A stretch of 64,000 bases of DNA from Nitratireductor aestuarii. Its GTDB lineage: Bacteria; Pseudomonadota; Alphaproteobacteria; Rhizobiales; Rhizobiaceae. A model generated the notes under the pieces. That model saw only the letters and a list, made by a program, of their open reading frames with translations. It had not been told where the DNA came from and did not search any database. This document shows, piece after piece, positions 6,742 to 16,396 of this stretch; position 1 is the first letter of the stretch; the number at the start of each line of letters is the position of its first letter. The stretch lies in the NCBI RefSeq assembly GCF_014641695.1, contig NZ_BMIF01000007.1, positions 1 through 64,000 on the forward strand, written 5' to 3'. Position numbers and translations under genes: made by a program.

Positions 6742-9156
6742 TTAGTGGGCTATGGCCTGGGTTCCAGCGCCCTCGCCCGCTTCCACGGAAGCGGTCGTTG
6801 CAACCGGTTCCACCCACTCGATCGGGGTGAGCTTGCGTAGCAGCGCATGCTCCAGAACCTCGCCAACGCGGCTGACCGGAATGATCTCCAGCCCGCTCTT
6901 CACGTTCGCCGGAATGTCCGCCAGATCCTTGGCGTTTTCCTCCGGGATGAGGACGGTCTTGATGCCGCCACGCAGTGCCGCAAGGAGCTTCTCCTTGAGG
7001 CCGCCGATCGGCAGGACCCGACCACGCAGCGTGATCTCGCCCGTCATCGCGATGTCCTTGCGGACCGGAATGCCGGTCATGACCGACACGATCGCCGTAA
7101 CCATCGCGACACCGGCAGACGGACCATCCTTTGGGGTTGCGCCTTCCGGCACGTGCACGTGGATGTCCTTCTTGTCGAAGATCGGAGGCTCGATGCCGAA
7201 GTCCACCGCACGCGACCGCACATAGGATGCAGCCGCAGAGATCGACTCCTTCATCACGTCACGGAGGTTACCCGTGACCGTCATCTTGCCCTTGCCGGGC
7301 ATCATTACGCCTTCGATCGTCAGCAACTCGCCGCCGACCTCGGTCCAGGCCAGGCCGGTGACAACACCAACCTGATCCTCGCCCTCAGCCTCGCCGAAGC
7401 GATAGCGCTGGACGCCAAGGTACTTGTCCAGATTGGCCTTGGTTACCTCGACGCGGTCGATACCGGTCTTCACGATCTCCGTCACGGCCTTGCGGGCCAG
7501 CTTCATCAGCTCGCGCTCCAGGCTACGAACGCCCGCTTCCCTGGTGTAGGTGCGGATGATCATCTGGATTGCGTCGTCGGACACGGAGAACTCCCCGTCC
7601 TTCAGCGCATGCTCCCGAATGGCCTTCGGCAGAAGGTGACGCTTGGCGATCTCTACCTTCTCGTCTTCGGTGTAACCGGCGATACGGATGATCTCCATGC
7701 GGTCCATCAGGGCCGGCGGGATGTTCAGCGTATTGGCGGTCGTCACAAACATCACATCCGAGAGGTCGTACTCGACCTCGAGGTAGTGATCCATGAAGGA
7801 CGAGTTCTGCTCCGGATCCAGCACTTCGAGAAGTGCGGACGAAGGATCGCCACGGAAATCCATGCCCATCTTGTCGATCTCGTCGAGCAGGAAGAGCGGG
7901 TTGGACTTCTTGGCCTTGCGCATGGACTGGATCACCTTGCCCGGCATGGAGCCGATGTAGGTGCGCCGGTGACCACGGATTTCAGCCTCGTCGCGTACGC
8001 CGCCAAGGGCCATGCGGACGAACTCACGTCCGGTCGCCTTGGCGATCGACTTGCCGAGCGAGGTCTTACCAACGCCGGGAGGACCTACGAGGCAGAGGAT
8101 CGGACCCTTGAGCTTGTTCTGCCGGCTCTGCACCGCCAGGTACTCAACGATACGCTCCTTGACCTTCTCGAGGCCGAAGTGATCGGCATCCAGAACCTCT
8201 TCAGCGAAGTTCAGATCGGTGCGAACCTTGGAGCTCTTCTTCCACGGAATGGAGAGCAGCCAGTCGAGATAGTTGCGGACCACCGTCGATTCGGCAGACA
8301 TGGGCGACATGCTCTGCAGCTTCTTCAGTTCGGCCTGCGCCTTCTCGCGAGCTTCCTTGCTCAGGCGGGTCTTCTTGATCCGCTCCTCGAGCTCGGTGAT
8401 CTCGTTGCGACCGTCCTCACCCTCACCGAGTTCCTTCTGAATGGCCTTCATCTGCTCATTCAGGTAGTACTCGCGCTGGGTCTTCTCCATCTGCCGCTTG
8501 ACGCGGCTGCGGATGCGCTTCTCGACCTGCAGAACGGAGATCTCGGCTTCCATGAAGCCCATGGCCTTCTCAAGCCGGACGCGAATGGAAACGGTCGCCA
8601 GCATCTCCTGCTTCTCGGGGATCTTGATGGCAAGATGCGAGGCAACAGTGTCAGCAAGCTTCGAGTAGTCCTCGATGTGAGTAACAGCACCCACGACCTC
8701 GGGCGAGATCTTCTTGTTCAGCTTTACGTAGTTCTCGAAGTCGGCCACGACCGAGCGCGCCAGCGCCTCGATCTCGACCTGATCTTCCTCGGGCTCCTCG
8801 AGCAGCTCAACGGTTGCTTCGTGGTAGTCCTCGCGCGACGAGAAATTCGTGAGCCGCGCCCTCGCTACACCTTCTACCAGAACCTTTACGGTTCCGTCCG
8901 GCAGCTTGAGCAGCTGAAGCACGTTGGCAATGGTGCCGATGTCGTAGATCGCACCTGGCTCAGGATCATCGTCGGCTGCATTCATCTGGGTGGCAAGCAG
9001 TACCTGCTTTTCTGCCCCCATAACCTCTTCCAGTGCCTTGATCGACTTTTCGCGCCCGACAAAGAGCGGCACGATCATGTGGGGGAAAACCACAATGTCG
9101 CGCAGAGGCAGGACCGGAAAGAGCGTGTCACCAGAAATCTTCGGGTTTTCCGTCAT
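6742..9156 (-). CDS. lon: ATP-dependent protease Lon
   Basis: 804 residues, normal for LonA. Domains in order: substrate-binding LAN domain (1-200, starting with PVLPLRDIVVFPHM), helical region, AAA+ module with Walker A GPPGVGKT and Walker B FLLDEIDK, and the protease domain with the Ser-Lys dyad S680 (PKDGPSAGVAM) and K723 (GGLKEKLL). It degrades misfolded and regulatory proteins in the cytoplasm; in alphaproteobacteria known targets include CcrM and DnaA. It follows clpX and clpP on the same strand but has its own 230-base leader containing inverted repeats. Confidence 0.98.
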   Translation of the reverse strand: MTENPKISGDTLFPVLPLRDIVVFPHMIVPLFVGREKSIKALEEVMGAEKQVLLATQMNAADDDPEPGAIYDIGTIANVLQLLKLPDGTVKVLVEGVARARLTNFSSREDYHEATVELLEEPEEDQVEIEALARSVVADFENYVKLNKKISPEVVGAVTHIEDYSKLADTVASHLAIKIPEKQEMLATVSIRVRLEKAMGFMEAEISVLQVEKRIRSRVKRQMEKTQREYYLNEQMKAIQKELGEGEDGRNEITELEERIKKTRLSKEAREKAQAELKKLQSMSPMSAESTVVRNYLDWLLSIPWKKSSKVRTDLNFAEEVLDADHFGLEKVKERIVEYLAVQSRQNKLKGPILCLVGPPGVGKTSLGKSIAKATGREFVRMALGGVRDEAEIRGHRRTYIGSMPGKVIQSMRKAKKSNPLFLLDEIDKMGMDFRGDPSSALLEVLDPEQNSSFMDHYLEVEYDLSDVMFVTTANTLNIPPALMDRMEIIRIAGYTEDEKVEIAKRHLLPKAIREHALKDGEFSVSDDAIQMIIRTYTREAGVRSLERELMKLARKAVTEIVKTGIDRVEVTKANLDKYLGVQRYRFGEAEGEDQVGVVTGLAWTEVGGELLTIEGVMMPGKGKMTVTGNLRDVMKESISAAASYVRSRAVDFGIEPPIFDKKDIHVHVPEGATPKDGPSAGVAMVTAIVSVMTGIPVRKDIAMTGEITLRGRVLPIGGLKEKLLAALRGGIKTVLIPEENAKDLADIPANVKSGLEIIPVSRVGEVLEHALLRKLTPIEWVEPVATTASVEAGEGAGTQAIAH

Positions 9157-9268
9157 TTGTCAGCCTTTTCAGTCGCAACCGCTTGGGATCGGTCGCGAAC
9201 AGTTTGGAAACCGGGCTTCGTCCACCCTATAGAAGGCTTGCCCCCAGCAACGCCCGAAACGGATTGAA

Positions 9269-9299
9269 CATCCACCACTATTCTACACATAGGTGGATG
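9269..9299. repeat. Inverted repeat in the lon leader
   Basis: CATCCACC and GGTGGATG form perfect 8-base arms separated by 15 bases, about 115 bases upstream of the lon start. It may be an operator or a hairpin in the leader; no known repressor site is recognised. Confidence 0.55.
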
Positions 9300-9333
9300 T
9301 TGGAAGGGACAAGATCAAGAGCTTCAGACGTTT

Positions 9334-9370
9334 TCCATTGCAGCGCGCTCATACGGGCCGCTGCAATGGA
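9334..9370. repeat. 12-base inverted repeat between clpX and lon
   Basis: TCCATTGCAGCG and CGCTGCAATGGA pair perfectly around a 13-base loop, some 20 bases beyond the clpX stop. Neither side has a convincing U-tract (only AAAA on the minus strand), so it may be a weak terminator or an mRNA-stabilising stem between two protease genes. Confidence 0.6.
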
Positions 9371-9383
9371 GTTCGCTCGGCCA

Positions 9384-9408
9384 GGTAGCGTCAAGCGCTG
9401 ACGCTACC
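9384..9408. repeat. Inverted repeat spanning the clpX stop codon
   Basis: GGTAGCGTC and GACGCTACC form 9-base arms with a 7-base loop that contains the clpX TGA. The last codons of clpX therefore sit in a possible hairpin. It could influence 3' end stability; no established element matches. Confidence 0.5.
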
Positions 9409-10665
9409 CTTCTCATTTCCGCGTTCCGCGTAGATATAAAGCGGACGAGCGTTGCCACTCACGACTTCATCAGAGATGACGACTTCCTGCACCCCCTCGA
9501 GCGCAGGCAGCTCGAACATCGTATCGAGCAGAATCGTTTCCATGATCGAGCGGAGACCACGAGCACCCGTCTTGCGCTCGATCGCCTTCTTGGCGATCTC
9601 GGTCAGGGCTCCTTCATGGAAAGTAAGCTCGACATTCTCCATCTCGAACAAACGCTGGTACTGCTTCACCAACGCATTCTTCGGTTGTGTAAGGATCTGA
9701 ATCAGGGCCGCCTCGTCCAGATCTTCCAGCGTAGCCAATACGGGAAGACGACCGACAAATTCGGGTATCAGACCGAACTTGAGCAGGTCCTCCGGCTCCA
9801 CCTGGCGAAGCAACTCGCCCGCACGGCGGTCTTCCGGAGCCTCGACAGAGGCACCGAAACCGATCGAGGTCTTGCGACCGCGATCCGAAATGATCCGCTC
9901 GAGGCCGGCAAAGGCGCCGCCGCAGATGAACAGGATGGATGAGGTATCCACCTGCAGGAATTCCTGCTGCGGGTGCTTCCGGCCGCCCTGGGGCGGTACG
10001 GAAGCGACCGTGCCTTCCATGATCTTCAGAAGAGCCTGCTGGACGCCCTCGCCCGACACGTCACGCGTGATGGACGGGTTGTCAGACTTGCGGCTGATCT
10101 TGTCGATCTCGTCGATGTAGACGATGCCGCGCTGGGCCCGCTCGACGTTGTAGTCGGCAGCCTGAAGCAGCTTCAGGATGATATTCTCGACGTCCTCGCC
10201 CACGTAACCGGCTTCGGTCAGCGTCGTCGCGTCCGCCATAGTGAACGGCACGTCGATGATGCGGGCGAGTGTCTGGGCGAGCAGCGTCTTGCCGCAACCG
10301 GTCGGTCCGATCAGCAGAATGTTGGACTTGGCAAGTTCAACGTCGCCGTTCTTGCTGGCATTGGCCAGACGCTTGTAGTGGTTGTGGACAGCGACGGCCA
10401 GAACGCGCTTGGCGTGCTGCTGACCGATCACGTAGTCGTCCAGAACCGACATGATTTCCTGGGGGGTCGGAACGCCCTCGCGGGACTTCACCATCGAAGA
10501 CTTGTTCTCTTCGCGGATGATGTCCATGCACAACTCAACGCATTCATCGCAGATGAACACAGTCGGGCCTGCAATCAGCTTGCGAACCTCATGCTGGCTC
10601 TTTCCGCAGAACGAGCAGTACAGCGTGTTCTTGGAGTCGCCGCCGCCGTTGCTGATCTTGCTCAT
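9391..10665 (-). CDS. clpX: ATP-dependent Clp protease ATPase subunit ClpX
   Basis: 424 residues. An N-terminal C4 zinc-binding domain (CSFCGKS, then CDECVELC) recognises substrates and adaptors. The AAA+ module follows with Walker A GPTGCGKT near 120, Walker B VYIDEIDK near 185 and the [10 protein letters not shown] sensor region near 330. ClpX unfolds tagged or specific proteins and threads them into ClpP. The clpP gene lies 267 bases upstream on the same strand, and a gene for the adaptor SspB is in this window at 59002. Confidence 0.98.
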   Translation of the reverse strand: MSKISNGGGDSKNTLYCSFCGKSQHEVRKLIAGPTVFICDECVELCMDIIREENKSSMVKSREGVPTPQEIMSVLDDYVIGQQHAKRVLAVAVHNHYKRLANASKNGDVELAKSNILLIGPTGCGKTLLAQTLARIIDVPFTMADATTLTEAGYVGEDVENIILKLLQAADYNVERAQRGIVYIDEIDKISRKSDNPSITRDVSGEGVQQALLKIMEGTVASVPPQGGRKHPQQEFLQVDTSSILFICGGAFAGLERIISDRGRKTSIGFGASVEAPEDRRAGELLRQVEPEDLLKFGLIPEFVGRLPVLATLEDLDEAALIQILTQPKNALVKQYQRLFEMENVELTFHEGALTEIAKKAIERKTGARGLRSIMETILLDTMFELPALEGVQEVVISDEVVSGNARPLYIYAERGNEKGSVSA

Positions 10666-10932
10666 CTCACACGTCCTTTCAGTTCACCCGCGCCCATCGG
10701 GTTCTTTGCAAACGCTCTTCCATTCTACTGAAGAGCGATGAAGGGGGGATTTGGTTCCCCCATTCCTGGATTGCCAACGAAACACAAATTGAAAAGCGCG
10801 GCAACAACCCCAAGGGATATATAGGGCCTCCGATTTTTCAATATTGGCTTAACGCCCCGCTCGTTCCCCATGAGATTAAAGGTAAATGAGACCGTAACGC
10901 GACGAAATGCCAATATGAGCATTTCGGAGGCG

Positions 10933-11565
10933 CTACTCGGATTGCGGGCCTTCGATTGCTTCGCGTGACGTGATGACCCGATCGATCAGGCCAAATTCCT
11001 TCGCTTCGTCAGCCGTCATGAAATGGTCGCGGTCAAGCGTCCTTTCAATGGTCTCGTAGTCGCGACCCGTATGCTTCACGTAAATTTCATTCAGCCGGCG
11101 CTTCAGCTTGATGATGTCCTGGGCGTGGCGCTCGATGTCCGAGGCCTGGCCCTGGAAGCCGCCAGAAGGCTGATGCACCATGATGCGGGCGTTCGGGGTC
11201 GCAAGGCGCATGCCGGTCGCGCCCGCCGTCAGAAGCAGGGAGCCCATCGACGCAGCCTGGCCAATGCAGAGCGTGGAAACAGGCGGCTTGATGAACTGCA
11301 TCGTGTCATAGATCGCCATGCCGCTCGTCACGATGCCACCAGGGGAATTGATGTACATCGCGATTTCCTTCTTGGGGTTTTCAGCCTCAAGGAAAAGCAA
11401 CTGGGCGCAGACCAGCGAAGCCATGCCGTCTTCGACCGGACCCGTCAGGAAGATGATCCGCTCCTTGAGAAGGCGGGAGAAGATGTCATACGCGCGCTCG
11501 CCACGGTTCGTCTGTTCGACAACCATCGGGACAAGGTTGAGCGCAGTCTCGACAGGATTTGCCAT
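10933..11565 (-). CDS. clpP: ATP-dependent Clp protease proteolytic subunit ClpP
   Basis: 210 residues starting [20 protein letters not shown], with AAGAAGG seven bases before the ATG; a longer frame starting 57 bases earlier is less likely. The catalytic triad is S106 (GQAASMGS), H131 (MVHQPSGG) and D180 (TLDRDHF), with the 25- and 49-residue spacings of E. coli ClpP. It forms the double-heptamer chamber fed by ClpX. Rhizobia often carry several clpP copies; this one is the copy linked to clpX and lon. Confidence 0.97.
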   Translation of the reverse strand: MANPVETALNLVPMVVEQTNRGERAYDIFSRLLKERIIFLTGPVEDGMASLVCAQLLFLEAENPKKEIAMYINSPGGIVTSGMAIYDTMQFIKPPVSTLCIGQAASMGSLLLTAGATGMRLATPNARIMVHQPSGGFQGQASDIERHAQDIIKLKRRLNEIYVKHTGRDYETIERTLDRDHFMTADEAKEFGLIDRVITSREAIEGPQSE

Positions 11566-11843
11566 GGGAAAACCTTCTTGTTTGCTGACCGCGACACGGA
11601 TGGGAGCGGCAGATTCGTTCACACCAGCCGATATAGGATGCCCCCTCTATGATGCGCAAGGCCGAGACGTGGATATCGTTAAGAGCGCAACAGGCAGATA
11701 CGAGCGTTTCCCCGTTCTTCAATGAACTCTGTTCTCCCGACCGCAATCCGTGATTCGTGCGCGATCTGCGATGATTCGGGACGAGTTGATGAAGCGAGGA
11801 TACGGGACGCGAGCCTTACTGGTCGCGTCCCGTAAGTGTGACC

Positions 11844-13127
11844 TCAGATCCCGGCCAGCGCCTGATCCAGATCCGCAATGATGTCGTCGGCGTCCTCGAT
11901 GCCGATCGACAGGCGAACGACGTCCGGACCTGCGCCGGCGGCGATCTTCTGCTCGTCGGAAAGCTGGCGGTGCGTCGTGGATGCCGGGTGGATGATCAGG
12001 GACTTGGTGTCACCGATGTTGGCAAGGTGCGAGAAGAGCTTCACGCCCTCGACCACCTTCACGCCCGCGTCGAAACCGCCCTTCAGGCCGAAGGTGAACA
12101 CGGCGCCAGCGCCCTTCGGCGCATATTTCTGGTGAAGCGCGTAGTTCGGATCTTCCGGCAGGCCCGGATAGGAGACCCACTCCACGGCTGGATGCTTCTG
12201 CAGCCACTGCGCCACCTTGAGCGCGTTGTCGCAATGACGCTGCATTCGGAGTGCCAGCGTCTCGATGCCGGTCAGAATCAGGAAGGCGTTCATCGGTGCG
12301 ATCGCCGGGCCGAAATCGCGCAGACCGAGCACGCGTGCACCAAGGGCGAAGGCGAAGTTGCCAAAAGCCTCATGCAGGACGATGCCGCCGTATTCAGGAC
12401 GCGGTTCGGACAGCATCGGATAGTTGCCGGACTTCGACCAGTCGAACGTGCCGCCATCGACGATTGCGCCGCCGACGGAGTTGCCGTGGCCGCCCATGAA
12501 CTTCGTCAGCGAGTGGACCACGATGTCTGCGCCGTGCTCGATCGGACGAACCAGATATGGTGACGCCATCGTGTTGTCGACGATTAGCGGCAGACCGTGG
12601 CGCTTCGCGATTTCCGAAATCTTCTCGATGTCTACGAACGTGCCGCCCGGGTTAGCGAGGCTTTCGATGAAGATCGCGCGGGTCTTATCGTCGATCTGGC
12701 TCTCGAAGGACGAGAGATCTTCAGGATTCGCCCAGCGGACTTCCCAGCCGAAGTTCTTGAAAGCGGTGCCAAACTGGTTGATCGAACCGCCGTAGAGCTT
12801 GCGGGCAGCGATGAAATTGCAGCCCGACTGCATGATCGTGTGGAAGACCAACAGCTGGGCGGCGTGGCCCGAGGCGGTCGCTAGGGCTGCGGTGCCGCCT
12901 TCAAGGGCTGCGATCCGCTCCTCCAGAACGCCCTGCGTCGGGTTCATGATGCGGGTATAGATGTTGCCGAAAGCCTTGAGACCAAACAGCGACGCCGCAT
13001 GCTCCACATCGTTGAAAACATAGGATGTGGTCTGATAGATGGGCGTGGCACGGGCGCCCGTGGTTGGATCGGGCTGTGCACCGGCATGAACCGCCAATGT
13101 GTCAAAGCCGGGCGTACGATCTGTCAT
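11844..13127 (-). CDS. metY: O-acetylhomoserine sulfhydrylase (PLP-dependent)
   Basis: 427 residues of the Cys/Met-metabolism PLP family. The lysine forming the Schiff base is K209 in SLTKFMGGHGNSVGG. GFDTLAVHAG at the start, the SLANPGG motif and the roughly 430-residue length point to the MetY type, which makes homocysteine from O-acetylhomoserine and sulfide, rather than the shorter MetZ. The start is set by AAGGAGGT before the ATG. The leader of almost 200 bases contains a hairpin and may be a regulatory region. It links to the sulfate transporter and cysteine synthase genes elsewhere in the window. Confidence 0.9.
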   Translation of the reverse strand: MTDRTPGFDTLAVHAGAQPDPTTGARATPIYQTTSYVFNDVEHAASLFGLKAFGNIYTRIMNPTQGVLEERIAALEGGTAALATASGHAAQLLVFHTIMQSGCNFIAARKLYGGSINQFGTAFKNFGWEVRWANPEDLSSFESQIDDKTRAIFIESLANPGGTFVDIEKISEIAKRHGLPLIVDNTMASPYLVRPIEHGADIVVHSLTKFMGGHGNSVGGAIVDGGTFDWSKSGNYPMLSEPRPEYGGIVLHEAFGNFAFALGARVLGLRDFGPAIAPMNAFLILTGIETLALRMQRHCDNALKVAQWLQKHPAVEWVSYPGLPEDPNYALHQKYAPKGAGAVFTFGLKGGFDAGVKVVEGVKLFSHLANIGDTKSLIIHPASTTHRQLSDEQKIAAGAGPDVVRLSIGIEDADDIIADLDQALAGI

Positions 13128-13170
13128 GTCTGACCTCCTTGAGACAAAACTCGAAACTGCGGACATCATT

Positions 13171-13200
13171 AGCTTCGCTCCAACAGGAGGCAAAGAAGCT
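13171..13200 (-). promoter_or_regulatory. Leader hairpin upstream of metY
   Basis: On the transcribed strand AGCTTC and GAAGCT form the outer stem and CTCC and GGAG an inner stem around TGTT, about 45 bases before the metY start. Further upstream, two TGAAATT(n)CTA copies occur about 30 bases apart. SAM-II riboswitches are common before methionine genes in alphaproteobacteria, but the conserved SAM-II core was not found here, so the function is open. Confidence 0.35.
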
Positions 13201-13325
13201 TTTGGTCCAAGATGACCTGTTTAGTAGCAATTTCACTCGGAAAGCGGTGCGGGAGCTAGAATTTCATTCCTCGAGAGAGCCCGTCGCAAAAACGCGCTAC
13301 CTCTCGCAGTTACCATGCGTGGTAA

Positions 13326-14144
13326 CTATCTGCCGCTCCATTTCGGATCGCGCTTCTCTATAAAGGCGCCGATGCCCTCTTCCGCATCTTGAGCCATCAT
13401 GTTTTCCACCATGACCTGGACGGTGTACCGGTAGGCGTCTTCAAGGCTCATCTCGGCCTGACGATAGAAGGCTTCCTTGCCGATCTTGAGCGTCAGCGGC
13501 GACTTGGCGACAACGATCCGTGCCAACTGCAGTACGGCATCATGCAGCGCTTCCCGCTCTACAACGCGATTGACGAGGCCATAGGACAGCGCCTGCTCCG
13601 CGTCCATCTTCTCGCCCGTCAACAGCATTTCCATCGCCTGTTTGCGCGGAATGTTGCGGGAGAGCGCCACCATCGGCGTCGAGCAAAAGAGACCAATGTT
13701 GACGCCGGGCGTGGCGAAGGTTGCGTGCGCTGTCGCGACCGCCAGATCGCAAGATGCGACGAGCTGACATCCTGCCGCCGTGGCGATTCCGTCAATGGCA
13801 GCAATCACCGGCTTCGGGAGCTTGACGATGGCCAGCATCAGCGAGGCGCAGAGTTCCATCGTTTGGGCGAAGAAGGCGCGGCCGCCATCCGGATCGCTGC
13901 GGCGGGCCTGCATTTCCTTAAGGTCATGACCTGCGCTGAACACCTTTCCGTCATGACGGAGGATGACCACACGAACCTCAGGATCCCTGCCCGCCCGTTC
14001 GATTGCAGCCTTGAGTTCGGTCATCAAGGCAATGGACAGCGCATTAGCCGGAGGATTGGCAAGGGTGAGGCGCAGGATCCCCTCCTCCAGGTGCTCCCGT
14101 ACCAGAGCCTCCTTCGTCACAACGTCAGCCGATGATGCAGCCAT
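13326..14144 (-). CDS. Enoyl-CoA hydratase/isomerase (crotonase) family protein
   Basis: 272 residues with the crotonase fold: the oxyanion-hole segments KVFSAGHDLKEM and DGIATAAGCQLVASCDLAVA are clear. The acidic residues usual in true enoyl-CoA hydratases are not both obvious, and the overall pattern (NIPRKQAMEMLLTGEKMDAEQA) resembles ECHDC3-like proteins of uncertain substrate. An AGGAGGA site precedes the ATG. It stands alone between metY and the divergent rplM, so context gives no pathway. Confidence 0.88.
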   Translation of the reverse strand: MAASSADVVTKEALVREHLEEGILRLTLANPPANALSIALMTELKAAIERAGRDPEVRVVILRHDGKVFSAGHDLKEMQARRSDPDGGRAFFAQTMELCASLMLAIVKLPKPVIAAIDGIATAAGCQLVASCDLAVATAHATFATPGVNIGLFCSTPMVALSRNIPRKQAMEMLLTGEKMDAEQALSYGLVNRVVEREALHDAVLQLARIVVAKSPLTLKIGKEAFYRQAEMSLEDAYRYTVQVMVENMMAQDAEEGIGAFIEKRDPKWSGR

Positions 14145-14319
14145 GCCGGAATTCCTCCTCGATATTTCCTGCCCCCCAAGCTAGATGACTAGACGCAGAA
14201 GTTCCAGTTCTACGAACCCCGAACCCATTCTGCCTGCAATATGGTGAGGTAAAATATTACCACACTTATAAGCCATTGTTTTTAGGTATCTTTTTTGGAC
14301 TGACCCAGGATCGGTTGAG

Positions 14320-14348
14320 TTGACTTTGCGACCACCGCCCTCTATAAG
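14320..14348 (+). promoter_or_regulatory. Sigma-70-type promoter of rplM-rpsI
   Basis: A -35 hexamer TTGACT at 14320-14325 and a -10 hexamer TATAAG at 14343-14348 are separated by exactly 17 bases, placing transcription start near 14355, about 100 bases before rplM. It fits the need for a strong constitutive promoter. The rest of the 313-base gap from the crotonase gene is AT-richer, with no other gene seen. Confidence 0.75.
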
Positions 14349-14457
14349 CGCCCAATCGTGATCCAAGGTCACGTGTCGAGGGCTTCATAGCCATCGGGTC
14401 AAGCAACAAGAAATGTCCTGCGGTTCACCCTGCAGGATCGGATATGGAAACTCTACC

Positions 14458-14919
14458 ATGAAAACCTTTTCGCAGAAGCCTGCGGAAGTAACGAAGAAGT
14501 GGGTTGTTATCGACGCCGAAGGTCTGGTCGTTGGTCGTCTCGCATCGCTCGTTGCCAACCGTCTGCGCGGCAAGCACAAGCCAACCTTCACGCCTCACGT
14601 TGACGACGGTGACAATGTCATCATCATCAATGCCGACAAGGTTGCCCTGACCGGCCGCAAGTACGAAAACAAGAAGTACTACTGGCACACCGGTTACATC
14701 GGCGGCATCAAGGAGCGCACTGCTCGCCAGATCCTCGAAGGCCGCTTCCCGGAGCGCGTTCTCGAGAAGGCTATTGAGCGCATGATCCCGCGCGGTCCTC
14801 TCGGCCGCCGTCAGATGAAGAACCTGCGCGTCTACGCCGGTGCTGACCATCCGCATGAAGCACAGCAGCCAGAGAAGCTGGACGTTGCTGCGCTCAACAA
14901 GAAGAACGTGAGGGTGTAG
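14458..14919 (+). CDS. rplM: 50S ribosomal protein L13
   Basis: 153 residues. Typical L13 features: [18 protein letters not shown] near the start, [20 protein letters not shown], the [18 protein letters not shown] segment and [20 protein letters not shown]. It binds 23S rRNA early in large-subunit assembly. The ATG at 14458 is chosen over an in-frame one 45 bases upstream because the family starts with MKTF. It is followed four bases later by rpsI, the conserved pair. Confidence 0.98.
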   Translation: MKTFSQKPAEVTKKWVVIDAEGLVVGRLASLVANRLRGKHKPTFTPHVDDGDNVIIINADKVALTGRKYENKKYYWHTGYIGGIKERTARQILEGRFPERVLEKAIERMIPRGPLGRRQMKNLRVYAGADHPHEAQQPEKLDVAALNKKNVRV

Positions 14920-14923
14920 CCCG

Positions 14924-15400
14924 ATGGCTGAACTGAATTCACTCCAGGAACTCGGCGCTGCAACGCAGGCCGCTGCACCGGCTGCTCCTGTCCATGTACA
15001 GAAGCTTGACGCGCAGGGCCGCTCCTACGCCACCGGCAAGCGCAAGAACGCAATTGCCCGCGTATGGGTCAAGCCGGGCTCCGGCAAGATTACCGTCAAC
15101 GGCAAGGAATTCGCTGCGTACTTCGCACGTCCGGTTCTGCAGATGATCCTGCAGCAGCCAGTCGTTGCTACCAACCGCGTCGGCCAATACGACATCGTTG
15201 CAACCGTTGTCGGCGGTGGTCTCTCCGGCCAGGCCGGTGCGGTTCGTCACGGCATCTCCAAGGCTCTGACCTACTTCGAGCCAGAGCTGCGCGGCGTTCT
15301 CAAGAAGGGTGGTTTCCTCACCCGCGACAGCCGCGTCGTCGAGCGCAAGAAGTACGGCCGCGCCAAGGCACGTCGTTCGTTCCAGTTCTCGAAGCGCTAA
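14924..15400 (+). CDS. rpsI: 30S ribosomal protein S9
   Basis: 158 residues, with the roughly 30-residue Ala/Gln-rich N-terminal extension usual in alphaproteobacteria before the S9 core ([21 protein letters not shown]). The C-terminus ends in the basic [17 protein letters not shown], whose tail reaches the P-site tRNA. It forms an operon with rplM, four bases apart, and ends at a clear terminator. Confidence 0.98.
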   Translation: MAELNSLQELGAATQAAAPAAPVHVQKLDAQGRSYATGKRKNAIARVWVKPGSGKITVNGKEFAAYFARPVLQMILQQPVVATNRVGQYDIVATVVGGGLSGQAGAVRHGISKALTYFEPELRGVLKKGGFLTRDSRVVERKKYGRAKARRSFQFSKR

Positions 15401-15423
15401 TCAGAGCTTCACGGACTTTCGAG

Positions 15424-15448
15424 AAAGCGGGCTTCGGCCCGCTTTTTT
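15424..15448 (+). terminator. Rho-independent terminator after rpsI
   Basis: AAAGCGGGC and GCCCGCTTT with a TTCG tetraloop, followed by T6, begin about 24 bases after the rpsI stop. Confidence 0.92.
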
Positions 15449-15532
15449 GTTGGGCGCATTTCCAAATGACCGCTCAAAAGAAAAAGGGACCCGCTAACGA
15501 GCCCCCTCTCCTTCAGTAACTGAAGTTGCTTC

Positions 15533-16105
15533 TTATGCGGCGTCCTTGCGGACTGCCTGCAGGGCAACTGCCCACTTGTAGAGTTCATCCAGCAGCCCCG
15601 TCGCGCCCTGCACGATCGGCTCGCTCGGCGTGAAAACGCCTTCGTTGATGAACTGCGGGAACTGCGGCACCGGTACGGTCTGCGGCAGCGCGTGCATGTT
15701 GAGGTTCGCAACCATCTGGCGCAGCTCCTGAGCAGCGCGCAGGCCGCCCGAGATGCCGCCGTAGCTGACGATGCCGGCAGGCTTGTAGGCCCACTCACGC
15801 GACAGGACCTGAAGCGCGTTGATCAACGATGCGGGCGGGAAAGACGTATATTCCGGGGTCAGGAACAGGAAGGCGTCACCGGAAGCAACGCTGGCTGCCC
15901 AGCGCTTGGTATGCTCATGCTCATACTTCTGCATGACCGGGTGAGCAGCTTCGTCAAGGAGCGGCAGGTTGAAATCAACCAGGTCAACCAGTTCAACCTG
16001 GAACTTGCCATGCTTCTCAGCGAGTTCCTTGACCCACTGGCCGATGACAGGGCCGACGCGACCCGGACGGGTGCTGCCGATGATGATATTAAGTTTAGGA
16101 GCCAT
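15533..16105 (-). CDS. NAD(P)H-dependent FMN reductase
   Basis: 190 residues with a flavodoxin-like fold. The FMN phosphate loop IIIGSTRPGRVG opens the protein and the family motif PEYTSFPPASLINALQVL follows near residue 85. Relatives reduce quinones, azo dyes or chromate using NAD(P)H; the substrate cannot be told from sequence. It is a cytoplasmic single-gene unit, convergent with rpsI and divergent from argC, with 290 bases to argC showing no gene. Confidence 0.88.
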   Translation of the reverse strand: MAPKLNIIIGSTRPGRVGPVIGQWVKELAEKHGKFQVELVDLVDFNLPLLDEAAHPVMQKYEHEHTKRWAASVASGDAFLFLTPEYTSFPPASLINALQVLSREWAYKPAGIVSYGGISGGLRAAQELRQMVANLNMHALPQTVPVPQFPQFINEGVFTPSEPIVQGATGLLDELYKWAVALQAVRKDAA

Positions 16106-16396
16106 TCTATCGCACTTGCTGCGACCGACACGTGGGAGGGCGCGCCGGTCTGGACTAACATTAGAACACTGGAAAAGCCTGGGTAGATTTTACACCAGTT
16201 AATGATCCAGTGTTGGCCTTTCAACTCGTTCAAAGGCTTCCGGTCAAGTTTCGACTTTGTCGCAAAGGTGAACGCTGTGTTTAGCGATTAGGATCCAATC
16301 CTTCCTCTCCCGCATGATCTGCCCGGCAAATCCGGGAGTTGATTTTGAGCGGGATATGGACCATCTGTCAGCTAATCTTTCATGGGCATTGGTAGA

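Noticed and set aside
6847-9267. Plus-strand open frame of about 800 codons opposite lon
   Set aside because: It is a mirror of the highly biased lon codons; the product is rich in Arg, His, Asp and Leu without any motif, while lon on the other strand is complete.
13128-13325. SAM-II riboswitch
   Set aside because: The conserved core and the pseudoknot pairing could not be laid out; only an unnamed hairpin is supported.
14181-14372. 63-codon minus-strand frame between the crotonase gene and rplM
   Set aside because: It overlaps the rplM promoter, has no ribosome-binding site and no protein-like pattern.
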